Positions 10,035-17,494 of a stretch of 38,768 nucleotides of DNA are shown piece by piece (the first letter of the stretch is position 1; each line of letters starts with the position of its first letter). The position numbers were made by a program, and so were the translations under genes. The stretch is from Deltaproteobacteria bacterium (lineage in GTDB: Bacteria; Desulfobacterota; Syntrophia; Syntrophales; UBA8958), in NCBI GenBank assembly GCA_029553375.1, contig JAKPCH010000015.1:1-38768 (forward strand), in the 5' to 3' direction. The notes beneath the pieces are model-generated. The model worked only from the letters and a program-made list of their open reading frames with translations, did not search any database and was not told the origin of the DNA.

Positions 10035-10844
10035 TCACCTCACCGATCCCTGCCGCCCGCCGTAACCCCTGACGATCGCGGCGGCGTCTCTGACCTTTTT
10101 TCCCTTCTCGAAATACATGAGCTGGTCCGCCCGCCGTAGGAGGGACTCGAGATCCTCGCCCCCCCTTGGGTCAACGAATACCGTACCTATACTGAGGCTC
10201 AGGACGTAGGGCCGCCCGCCGTCTTCGTTGAACCGCGCCACGGCCTCGCGGAGGTGGTCCGCGATGACGGCCCCCGCCTCGGGACCCGTGTCGAGGGCCA
10301 GGACGGCGAACTCGTCACCACCCATACGCCCCTGGATGTCGGAGTCCCGAAACGCCCCCCTGATGATGTCGGCGGCGTCCCTGATGGCCCTGTCCCCTTC
10401 TTCGTGGCCCAGGATGTCGTTGACCCACTTGAGGCCGTCCAGATCCACGAAAACCGCCGTGTGACCCCGGCCGGTCCGCCCCGCCGCCTTGAGCTGCTGC
10501 CCTGCCAGGGTGAGAAACCCGCGGCGGTTGTAGAGACCCGTCAGCTCGTCCGTGAGGGACACGGAGACGAGGCGGTCCTCGGCCTGGCGGCGGAAGACGG
10601 CCAGGGCGTAGAGGTCCGCCAGGCGCGTGACGAGCTTCAGATCCTCCTCCGTGTAACCCTTTTCCTTGTTCGCCACGGCCACCTGGCCCATGAGGCGCCC
10701 CTCGAAGAGGGCCGGGGCGGAGAGGAAATTCGCGATCGGGGGGTGTCCCTCCGGGATGCCTCCCGCCCGGGCGTCGAGGAGGGCCTTCATCCCCGCCCGG
10801 AAGAGGGCATGATCGTCGGCGAGAAGGACCCTAAGAGGTTTCAA
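10035..10844 (-). CDS. chimeric REC-remnant / GAF-remnant / GGDEF diguanylate cyclase
   Basis: A 269-aa protein started by TTG (complement of 10842-10844) with GGGGGAGAGG upstream; it overlaps the kinase gene by 14 nt. Residues 1-25 (LRVLLADDHALFRAGMKALL) are the beginning of a NarL/LuxR-type receiver. The rest of that receiver, including its phospho-Asp, is missing. Residues 26-90 are only the C-terminal half of a GAF domain. Residues 96-255 are a GGDEF domain with an intact GGDEF at 175-179 and an inhibitory-site RxxD (Arg166-Asp169) five residues before it, so c-di-GMP synthesis with product inhibition is plausible. The simplest reading is an in-frame deletion that joined a response-regulator gene to a downstream GAF-GGDEF gene. 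Confidence 0.85.
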   Translation of the reverse strand: MKPLRVLLADDHALFRAGMKALLDARAGGIPEGHPPIANFLSAPALFEGRLMGQVAVANKEKGYTEEDLKLVTRLADLYALAVFRRQAEDRLVSVSLTDELTGLYNRRGFLTLAGQQLKAAGRTGRGHTAVFVDLDGLKWVNDILGHEEGDRAIRDAADIIRGAFRDSDIQGRMGGDEFAVLALDTGPEAGAVIADHLREAVARFNEDGGRPYVLSLSIGTVFVDPRGGEDLESLLRRADQLMYFEKGKKVRDAAAIVRGYGGRQGSVR

Positions 10845-11985
10845 GGTCCTCTCCCCCTTCCCCCACGGCCTTTTCTTGGAAGTCGAAGACGATCTCCAGG
10901 CGACACCCCTTGCCGGCGGCGGCCTCGACGTGAAAGGCGCCGCCCGCGCTGACGATCCTCTCCTGCATCCCCAAAAGCCCCAGGTGCCCCCCCCTGACGG
11001 CCTTCGTCCGGGCGTCCAAGAGGTCGAAACCGACCCCGTCGTCCTCCACGGTAAGGACGAGGCGCCGGGGGGCCTGGTTCAGGGACACCTCGCATCGGCG
11101 GGCCCCTGAGTGTTTGATAACGTTCGTTAGGGCCTCCTGAACCACGCGGAAGCAGGCCGTCTCCACGTCGGGGGGCAGGCGCTTGCCCGTCGTGACGGCG
11201 GAAAAACGGGTCTCGATACCGGCGTCGCGCATCCGGTAGTCCACGAACCAGCGGAGGGCCGCCGCCAGGCCCAGGTCGTCGAGTATGGACGGTCTCAGGT
11301 CGTGGGAGATGCGGCGGATCTGGTCCAGGACCTGACCGAGGGCGGCGATGGTACGGTCGAGGAGGACCTGCTGCGTCTCGAGATCGGGGCAGCGGCTCAA
11401 TTGCTGGAGGTTCACCTTGATGATGGAGAGGGTTTGGCCGACCTGATCGTGGAGCTCCCGGGCGATCTTCCTCCGCTCCGCCTCTTGGATCTCCATCAGT
11501 TGGAGGGAGAGGGCCCTCATCCCCTCCTCGCCATCCCCCTCCCGTTCCGAGACCCCCTCCCCCGGCAGGGCCGTCATGTCCCGGGCGTCGCAGACCACGG
11601 CCTCCACCTCCCCCGACGGGGAGACGACGGGGGTGAGGATATACTCATAACGGCGCACCCCTTCCAGGGTGGGGAAATCCGTATAGGCCGTCAGGGGTCG
11701 GCGGGTCTCCATGACCCGCCGGAGGTTGTCCGCGAAGGTCTCCATGATGTCCCGGGGGAATCCCAGTTCCCGCCAGTGCCGCCCCATCATGTCGGCGGGC
11801 TTCAAGCCCAAGGCCGCCGCGCCGGCGGCGTTGGCGAAGAGGTAGCGGCCGGAGGGGTCGAACATGTAGATGTGGTCCGCCGAGGTCATCAGGACCTTCC
11901 CCAACAGACTCGCCTCCGCCGCCAGGGTCCCGTTGACCATCAGACGGCCCCGCTTCACCCTTTCGTCAGACGATCCGTCTTCCAT
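10831..11985 (-). CDS. soluble PAS / HisKA_3 histidine kinase (NarX/DegS type)
   Basis: A 384-aa protein with no membrane segment. A PAS domain (about 28-140) precedes a HisKA_3 dimerisation domain with RKIARELHDQVGQTL, phospho-acceptor His179. The HATPase domain has VVQEALTNVIKHS, DDGVGFD and GLLGMQER. Kinases of this class normally pair with a NarL/LuxR-family regulator in the next gene. Here the next gene keeps only the first 25 residues of such a regulator, so the cognate partner seems lost. GAGGGG lies 9 nt before the ATG and a reasonable promoter lies just upstream (12007-12034). It is the first gene of the leftward signalling operon. Confidence 0.92.
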   Translation of the reverse strand: MEDGSSDERVKRGRLMVNGTLAAEASLLGKVLMTSADHIYMFDPSGRYLFANAAGAAALGLKPADMMGRHWRELGFPRDIMETFADNLRRVMETRRPLTAYTDFPTLEGVRRYEYILTPVVSPSGEVEAVVCDARDMTALPGEGVSEREGDGEEGMRALSLQLMEIQEAERRKIARELHDQVGQTLSIIKVNLQQLSRCPDLETQQVLLDRTIAALGQVLDQIRRISHDLRPSILDDLGLAAALRWFVDYRMRDAGIETRFSAVTTGKRLPPDVETACFRVVQEALTNVIKHSGARRCEVSLNQAPRRLVLTVEDDGVGFDLLDARTKAVRGGHLGLLGMQERIVSAGGAFHVEAAAGKGCRLEIVFDFQEKAVGEGGEDLETS

Positions 11986-12006
11986 GGCATGACACCCCTC
12001 GGGACC

Positions 12007-12034
12007 AGGATAACTTAAAAGCCGGGATTTTCAA
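12007..12034 (-). promoter_or_regulatory. candidate sigma-70 promoter of the signalling operon
   Basis: On the minus strand TTGAAA (12029-12034) is followed after 16 bp by TATCCT (12007-12012). It sits 22-49 nt upstream of the kinase start at 11985, between that gene and the small basic ORF. Confidence 0.42.
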
Positions 12035-12062
12035 GCCCCTTGTTCGTTCGGGACAGGCTTTT
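12017..12062. repeat. 7-bp inverted repeat flanking a 32-nt loop
   Basis: AAAAGCC at 12017-12023 and GGCTTTT at 12056-12062 form a perfect 7-bp inverted repeat. It follows the small basic ORF and overlaps the candidate promoter of the signalling operon. It could be a weak terminator for the upstream unit or a regulator site. The loop is long, so the structure is uncertain. Confidence 0.3.
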
Positions 12063-12072
12063 GGCCGGGATC

Positions 12073-12195
12073 TCACCGCGTCTTGCGGGGCCGCGGCCCG
12101 CGTCGCCCCTTCAGGACGTCTTTCCCCAGGTTTCTTCTGCGGCGCAGGAGACGGGAGATGTCCTTCTGCCTCCGTGTCGGTACCTGTTTGGCCAT
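12073..12195 (-). CDS. 40-aa highly basic small protein
   Basis: A short frame begins at ATG (complement of 12193-12195) and ends with TGA at 12073. The peptide begins MAKQVPTRRQKDIS and has a core of RLLRRRR, then KGRRGPRPRKTR at the C terminus. About 18 of 40 residues are Arg or Lys, with only two acidic residues. GAGGGG lies 8 nt upstream of the ATG, a good ribosome-binding site. It fills most of the gap between the TolC-like gene (52 nt upstream on the same strand) and the signalling operon. The composition suits an RNA- or ribosome-binding peptide, but I recognise no family and assign no function. The start, the Shine-Dalgarno and the compact reading frame support real coding. Confidence 0.55.
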   Translation of the reverse strand: MAKQVPTRRQKDISRLLRRRRNLGKDVLKGRRGPRPRKTR

Positions 12196-12247
12196 CAAAG
12201 CATCCCCTCACGATCGGTCGCCCAAGGGAGGAAAGACCGGGACCCCC

Positions 12248-13570
12248 TCAGAGACCCGCCTCCTTGAGAAGGGTCCCCGTCGCCCTCTTGAGCCTCATGA
12301 TCGAAATCTGCCGGGAATAGCAGGCGGCCGTCAGCTGCCGTTCCGCCGACAAGAGGAGGGTGTTGGCGTCCATGACGTCGATGCCGTTGGCCAGTCCGAA
12401 CTCGAACTGCCGCGAGACGTCCCGGTAGTTGTCCCTGGCGAAGGCGACCTGGTCCTCCAGGGCCTTGATGACGGCCCGCTGGTTCTCCAGTTCCGTGAAG
12501 GCCGTCTCCACCTCGATGCGGACCGTCTTCTTCAGGTCCTCGAGACGCAACCGGGCCTGTTTTTCCCTGATCCGGGCCTCCCTCACCTCCGCGGCCCTCA
12601 AGCCCCCCTCGAAGAAGGGGAAGTTCAGGGCCGCCTGGGCGTAAACACTCTCCCGATTCAAGGTCCCCGAGTAGGGGTCCTGATCCGCGCGTCCGTAAAC
12701 GCCCGACACGGATAGGACGGGCCAGTAACCGCCCTGGGCGACCCGGACGGCGTCCCCGGCCATCTTCACCTCGAGTTCGAGACTCGCCACCTCCGTCCTG
12801 TTCGCCATGGCCGTCTGCACGTAGGTCTCGAGGGGCACGCCGGGACGATCCTCCTTCATTTCCTCCCTGAGGTCGAACCCCTCCCCGATGCCGACGAGAC
12901 GGGCCAGGTAGGCCCGGGACAGCTCGAGGGCGTTTTTGGCCCTGATCCTCTCCGAACGGGCGCCCGACAACTCCCCGTCGGCCCGGAGGAGGACCGTCCT
13001 CGTCACCTCGCCCACCTTGAGACGCTTCAGGGCGGCGTCCCGGTACACCTCCAGGCGGCGGAGGTTGGCCTCGGCAACGTCGAGGAGCTTTCCCGCCCGG
13101 AGGGTGTCGTAGTAGGCCATGGCCACGGCCGTGAGATACTCCTCCTTCTGGGTGGAGAGATCCGTCCTCGTCTTGTCGACATTTTCCTTGGCGAGGAGGA
13201 AATCCCGGATCTCCCGGCCGTCGATGGTCAGGGACTGGTCGAGGCGCACCCCCCAGGCGGCGGCGTTGTCGGGCTGGATGAGGGTGCCGGGGATGGTGAA
13301 GGCCCCGACCTTCGTGTCCGGGGCGTACTTCTTTTCCGTGAAGTCGGCGTAGTTTCCGTAGGCCGTCAGGCGGGGCATGAGGAGGGAGCGCTTCTTGTCC
13401 TTGCCGGCCGCGGCGAGGGCCACGTTCTCCTCGGCGATGCGGATCCTCTCCGCCTGCTGGAGGGCCCTCTGGAAGAGGTCCTTGAGGCCGTAGGTCTCGG
13501 CCCCGGCCCCCCCCGCCGCCAGGCAGAGGACGGCCGCCGCCAGGATGATCGCTCTTGTCAGCTCAGACAC
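12248..13570 (-). CDS. TolC-family outer-membrane efflux protein
   Basis: About 440 aa from the preferred GTG start (complement of 13568-13570). That start gives a clean signal peptide (LTRAIILAAAVLCLAAGGAGAE), and GGAGGGGGAGGAG lies directly upstream. An upstream in-frame ATG at 13654 would add 28 unlikely residues. The mature protein has two related halves with long helices (for example EENVALAAAGKDKKRSLLMPRL and ESVYAQAALNFPFFEGG), as in TolC trimeric channels. The likely role is the outer-membrane exit duct of a tripartite exporter or type I secretion system. No adaptor or inner-membrane pump is next to it, so it may serve a distant pump. Confidence 0.9.
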   Translation of the reverse strand: MSELTRAIILAAAVLCLAAGGAGAETYGLKDLFQRALQQAERIRIAEENVALAAAGKDKKRSLLMPRLTAYGNYADFTEKKYAPDTKVGAFTIPGTLIQPDNAAAWGVRLDQSLTIDGREIRDFLLAKENVDKTRTDLSTQKEEYLTAVAMAYYDTLRAGKLLDVAEANLRRLEVYRDAALKRLKVGEVTRTVLLRADGELSGARSERIRAKNALELSRAYLARLVGIGEGFDLREEMKEDRPGVPLETYVQTAMANRTEVASLELEVKMAGDAVRVAQGGYWPVLSVSGVYGRADQDPYSGTLNRESVYAQAALNFPFFEGGLRAAEVREARIREKQARLRLEDLKKTVRIEVETAFTELENQRAVIKALEDQVAFARDNYRDVSRQFEFGLANGIDVMDANTLLLSAERQLTAACYSRQISIMRLKRATGTLLKEAGL

Positions 13571-13647
13571 CTCCTCCCCCTCCTTCTCCCGCATAACATG
13601 ACCGGCGGGGAGGCCCGTCGGCCCTTCCCCGCGGGACGTCCGTTCCC

Positions 13648-13674
13648 ATGACAAAACCGGGTTTTTCTTGTCAA
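13648..13674 (-). promoter_or_regulatory. candidate promoter of the tolC-like gene
   Basis: A perfect TTGACA (13669-13674) on the minus strand is followed after a short 15-bp spacer by TGTCAT (13648-13653). It lies between the HAMP gene stop and the tolC-like gene and overlaps the imperfect palindrome at 13649-13673. Confidence 0.33.
13649..13673. repeat. imperfect inverted repeat over the tolC-like promoter
   Basis: Arms TGAC-AAAACC and GGTTTT-(TCTT)-GTCA surround a single central base, with a 4-nt insertion in one arm. The repeat coincides with the TTGACA box. It could be a repressor operator, or a weak hairpin ending the HAMP gene transcript. There is no T-tract on either side typical of a strong terminator. 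Confidence 0.35.
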
Positions 13675-13678
13675 GGCC

Positions 13679-14284
13679 TTATTGGTTTTCCGGACCCTCC
13701 TGGGACGTCCGGAAACGGGAGAGGACCCGTCCGAGTTCCTCGATCTCTCCCCTCAGCCTTGCCAGGTCCGCGGCGGACTCTTCCCCCATTCCCCCCCGGC
13801 CGGCGAGGGCGGCGGCGTCCCTTTCTATCCGCCCGTGGAGGTCCTTGACGGCCGAGATCATCCGGGAAAGGTCGTTGACCATGGCGTTGATCCGTTCGCT
13901 CTCCTTCCTCAGGTAGTCGCCCTGGCGGAGGTGGACGGTCCTCGTGAAGTCCCCCTCCCCCACCCGGCGGAAGGTGTGGCTGAAGTTGATGAGGGGGCCG
14001 CAGATGCGGTGGGTGATGACGACGAGATGGAGGAGGTACAGGACGATGATGACGCCGGCGGCGGGGACGACCCGCTTCGCCGTGAAGATGAAGAGGAGGG
14101 CCGCATGGCGTCTCACCTCCACGCTCTGGGACCAGTCCATTTCCCGCACCACGGGAATCAGCATGATGACCACCACCACGGTCACCACGGCGACCATGTA
14201 GATCAGACCGTAGACGATCACCCTCACCTGGAGATCCCGGTCGATGAGGTAATTCAAGAGGCTCCTTTTGTGGCCTTGACTCAT
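13679..14284 (-). CDS. two-TM HAMP-domain protein without output domain
   Basis: The 201-aa protein starts MSQGHKRSLLNYL at an ATG overlapping the pilin gene stop (ATGA). TM1 is near 21-47. A short Trp-containing loop with charged residues follows, then a long hydrophobic segment near 61-91, and a HAMP-like region (GPLINFSHTFRRVGEGDF) at about 96-140. The C-terminal 60 residues are helical and coiled-coil-like, with no kinase, cyclase or methyl-accepting signature. Similar stand-alone HAMP proteins are often labelled chemotaxis-receptor-like. The strict coupling with the pilin-like gene suggests joint function, perhaps membrane anchoring or sensing of the pilin; this is inference. A longer open frame extends upstream only because of the frameshifted end of ade. 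Confidence 0.85.
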   Translation of the reverse strand: MSQGHKRSLLNYLIDRDLQVRVIVYGLIYMVAVVTVVVVIMLIPVVREMDWSQSVEVRRHAALLFIFTAKRVVPAAGVIIVLYLLHLVVITHRICGPLINFSHTFRRVGEGDFTRTVHLRQGDYLRKESERINAMVNDLSRMISAVKDLHGRIERDAAALAGRGGMGEESAADLARLRGEIEELGRVLSRFRTSQEGPENQ

Positions 14285-14718
14285 GATCCCTTCTCCCTCT
14301 TCGTCATCTCGCCCGTCGAGAAATCGTAGACAAAAACCTTGCTCGCCGAAGGGTGCGTCGCCTCCGCCCGGAAGGGTGGAGGCCCGGCAGGCGAGGCGCC
14401 GTCCCCCGAGACGATGGTGATCCTCACCCCGGCAGAGGGGGCGTAGCGGAGGTCCTCCCTCCTGAGGGTCCCCTTCTCCCCTTCCCCGCCTTCCATGTAG
14501 TCCCCCTCCGTACCCAGGTATCTCCCCCTCTCCGCCCGGTAGATCTCCTCGGCCTTGGCGAAAGACACGAGATCCTGGTGGACCGTGATGTCGTAGGCCT
14601 TGGTCAGATAATAGCGCATGCCGATAAAACCGACGGCGGCCAGGGCGGCGAGGATGATCACCACGAATAAGACTTCGATGAGGGTAAAGGCCCTCCGGTT
14701 TCGTCCCCTCCCTTTCAT
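14281..14718 (-). CDS. type IV pilin-like prepilin (orphan)
   Basis: A 145-aa class III signal-peptide protein. The basic leader MKGRGRNRRA is followed by FTLIEVLFVVIILAALAAVG, the N-methylation/hydrophobic helix with Glu at mature position 5. Residue -1 is Ala rather than the usual Gly; prepilin peptidases can tolerate Ala. The globular part (VHQDLVSFAKAEEIYRAERG...) resembles type II/IV pseudopilins and has no Cys pair. It would be processed by PilD and inserted in the inner membrane. No pil or gsp assembly genes are nearby. Its TGA overlaps the ATG of the HAMP gene, and ade ends just upstream. It may be a minor pilin, a pseudopilin or a sensory adaptor. Confidence 0.88.
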   Translation of the reverse strand: MKGRGRNRRAFTLIEVLFVVIILAALAAVGFIGMRYYLTKAYDITVHQDLVSFAKAEEIYRAERGRYLGTEGDYMEGGEGEKGTLRREDLRYAPSAGVRITIVSGDGASPAGPPPFRAEATHPSASKVFVYDFSTGEMTKREKGS

Positions 14719-14738
14719 GGAATGATCCCCATACCTTT

Positions 14739-16492
14739 TTATCCTTCAGGCCCTCGGGACCGTCCCGGCCCCCCCCCCCTTCCTCGAAAAGGGAAACGAA
14801 GGCGAACTTCCCCACGTCCACCAGACCGCGATCCGTGATCTTCAACTCCGGGACGACGGGGAGGGCCAGGAAGGAGAGGCACATGAAGGGCTCGTCGAGG
14901 GGGCAACCCAAACCGGCGGCGGCCCCGCGGAGTTCCTCCCAGCCCGCCGCCACCTCCTCCAGGGGCAGGTCCGACATGAGGCCGCCGACGGGGAGGGGGA
15001 GGCGGGCCGTCACGTGTCCCGGGAGGGCGACGACCAGCCCTCCCTTCATGGCCTCCACCTCCTTGGCGGCGGTGAGCATGCTCTCGTCGTCGGCGCCGAC
15101 GCAGACGATATTGTGCGAATCGTGGGCGACGGAAGAGGCCAGGGCCCCCCGCCGGAGGCCGAAGCCCCTGACGAAACCCACGGCTATGTTCCCCGTCCCG
15201 CGGTGCCTCTCGATGACGGCGATCTTGAGGACGTCCCGCCCGGTGTCGGAGGCGACGAGACCGTCCCTGAGGCGGGGTTCGAGAAAGACCGCCTTCGTCA
15301 GTATCTGGCCCGGCACCAGTTCCATGACCCGGACCCGCCCGGGCCGGGCAGGGACGGCAAAGGCGCCGACACCGTAGGGTCTGACGTTCATCACAGACAT
15401 ACCTGGGGGTGGAGGGGCGGGATCGGGCCTAAAGAGGGCCTCCCCTTCCCGGGCCACCTCCCTTCCCCCCTTGTAGACCGCCACGACCCGCAAGGGATCG
15501 AGGGAGGACAAAACGACCAGGTCCGCCCGGCATCCCGGGGCGACGGCACCCCGGTCCGTCAGACCGAAGTGCCTCGCCGTGTTGACGGTCACCATGGCGA
15601 TGGCGCTCACGGGGTCGAGACCGGCGCCGATCGCCCGTCTCAAGAGGGCGTCGAGGTGGCCGTTGCGGAGGATCTCATGGGGGTGGAGGTCGTCGGTGAC
15701 GAAACTGCAGCGGCTGAGTGTGGCGGGGGTGACGAGGGGGAGGAGTTCGTCGAGGTTCTTGGCCTGGGTCCCCTCCCGGATGAAGATGTGCATCCCCAGG
15801 CGGAGCTTCTCGCGGGCCTCTTCGAGACGGGTGCACTCGTGATCGGAACCGATCCCCGCCGCGATGTAGGCGTTGAGGTCCCGTCCTGACAGGAGGGGGG
15901 CGTGGCCGTCCCTCGGCCGCCGGGAGAAGGCCATGATCTTCTCGAGGACGGCCTCGACGGCATAGACGACGCCGGGGAAGTTCATCATCTCTCCCAAACC
16001 CAGGACCCTCTCCTCGCCGGCGAAGGAGGAGAGGTCGGCGGCCGTCATGGCCGCCCCGGCCGTTTCGAGGTCCGTGGCGGGGACGCAGGAGGGGAGCATG
16101 AAGAAGAAATCCACGCCGAGGCCCTCCGTCGCGGCGATGAGGTAACGGATCCCTTCCCTTCCCAGGACGTTGGCCAACTCGTGGGGATCCGCCACCACGG
16201 CCGTCGTCCCGTGGGGCGAAACGGCCCGGGCGAGCTGGGGCGGCGTCAGGAGGGAACTCTCGATGTGGAAGTGGCCGTCGATGAAACCGGGAGCCAAGTA
16301 CAGACCTTCCAGGTCTTTGACGACGGGCCCGTCGTATCGCCCCACACCGGCGATGAGACCGTCGCAGACGGCCACGTCGGCCTCCAGGATCTCCCCCGAC
16401 AGGACGTTAACCACCCGGGCGTTTTTCAGGACGAGATCGGCGGGGGCGACCCCCCTGGCGACACCGATGAGACGTTTCAGCCCCGCCGTCAT
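14739..16492 (-). CDS. ade: adenine deaminase, 3' end disturbed by an 11-G tract
   Basis: The protein is about 575-585 aa and matches the AdeC-type adenine deaminase (adenine to hypoxanthine plus ammonia; binuclear metal amidohydrolase). The metal motif GFIDGHFHIESS (His74, His76), TTAVVADPHELANV and the C-terminal ASSVAHDSHNIVCVG with PLPVGGLMSD are present. The normal end KITDRGLVDVGKFAFVSLF is reached near 14795. Then an 11-nt G run (14769-14779 as C on the plus strand) occurs. As read, the frame runs on out of register through the pilin gene. One more G would stop at TAA (14739-14741) and one fewer at TGA (14746-14748). A length error or slippage is likely. The ATG lies 6 nt after the K+ channel gene. 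Confidence 0.88.
14769..14779. repeat. 11-nt homopolymer (poly-C on plus, poly-G in ade mRNA)
   Basis: Eleven consecutive C on the plus strand lie within the last codons of ade. Of the tract lengths 10, 11 and 12, only 11 leaves ade without a nearby stop. Tracts of this length are prone to sequencing error and polymerase slippage. Confidence 0.9.
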
Positions 16493-16498
16493 ATCCCT

Positions 16499-17494
16499 CT
16501 ATTCCCCCCCGAGGGCCCGCGCCAGGCCCCTCATCTTATCGTTCTCCCCCAGGGCGATGAGTTTGTCACCCCTGTCGATGACATACCCCGCCTGGGGGTT
16601 GAAGACCATCTGCCCCGTCACCTTTTTCACCGCCACGATGATGAGGCCGAAACGCTGGCGGATCTCCGCCTTCTCCAGGGTGAGGCCCGCCAGGGGTGAG
16701 CCCTCGCCGACGCTGATCTCCTCCATGCGGAGATCGAGGCTCTGGCGATCCGTGGTTATCTCGATGAAATCGAGCATGGCCGGTCTCAGGATGGCCATGG
16801 CCATCCGCATGCCCCCCAGGAGGTAGGGCGAGATGACCCTGTCCGCCCCCGCCCGGAGGAGACGATGTTCCGAAGCCTGCTCCTCGGAGCGGGAAAGGAC
16901 GAAGATACGGGGGTTCAGCTCCTTGGCCGTGAGGATCACGTAAAGGTTCTGGGCGTCCGTGGGGAGGACGCACACGACCCCCCGGGCGCGGTCGATCCCC
17001 GCCGCCATGAGGCTCCTGTCATCCACGGCGTCCCCCTGATGACAGAGATAACCCCGTTGCTCCAGATCCCTCACCACCTCGCCGTTCTTCTCGATGATGA
17101 CGAAAGGCACCCGCTCCTGGGCCAGCTCCCTCGCGATGAGGCCGCCGATCCGGCCGCACCCGCAGATGATGAAATGGTCCTTCAATTTTTCGATCATCTT
17201 TCTCTGCCTCCCCCTCCCCAGGACGAACATGACCTGTTTCTCCACCATCGTCTCGGCAAGGGTCACGATGGCGTAGAACATCGTCCCCACCCCGAAGACG
17301 ATGAGCATCAGGACCTCGATCTTCCCCTCGCGGGTCATGGGGTACATATCCCCGTAACCTACCGTGGACAGGGTGACGAAGGTGAAGTACAGGGAATCGA
17401 AATAACTCCACCCCTCGATGACGTGAAAGGCAAAGGCCCCCACGAACACGATGAAGGCCAGGATGGCGAAGGCGATGAGGAGGTGCCTGCTCAC
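16499..17494 (-). CDS. two-TM potassium channel with RCK (TrkA-N/TrkA-C) domains
   Basis: A 331-aa inner-membrane protein started by GTG (complement of 17492-17494), which overlaps the TGA of the patatin gene (GTGA). TM1 (about 4-25), a pore helix, the K+ selectivity filter TVGYGD (44-49) and TM2 (about 60-82) form an Ion_trans_2 module. A cytoplasmic TrkA-N/RCK domain follows with the Rossmann motif CGCGRIGG (111-118), then a TrkA-C domain (about 240-331). The architecture is that of MthK-like ligand-gated K+ channels, with nucleotide or divalent ions as possible ligands. A longer open frame upstream is out of register with the patatin gene and is not real. The TAG stop is 6 nt from the ade start. 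Confidence 0.92.
   Translation of the reverse strand: MSRHLLIAFAILAFIVFVGAFAFHVIEGWSYFDSLYFTFVTLSTVGYGDMYPMTREGKIEVLMLIVFGVGTMFYAIVTLAETMVEKQVMFVLGRGRQRKMIEKLKDHFIICGCGRIGGLIARELAQERVPFVIIEKNGEVVRDLEQRGYLCHQGDAVDDRSLMAAGIDRARGVVCVLPTDAQNLYVILTAKELNPRIFVLSRSEEQASEHRLLRAGADRVISPYLLGGMRMAMAILRPAMLDFIEITTDRQSLDLRMEEISVGEGSPLAGLTLEKAEIRQRFGLIIVAVKKVTGQMVFNPQAGYVIDRGDKLIALGENDKMRGLARALGGE

Noticed and set aside
13679-16492. A single 937-codon open frame covering adenine deaminase, the pilin region and the HAMP protein
   Set aside because: The middle part reads the pilin gene out of register and has Arg/Gly-rich noise composition. The join is explained by the 11-G tract, and the HAMP gene has its own ATG overlapping the pilin stop.
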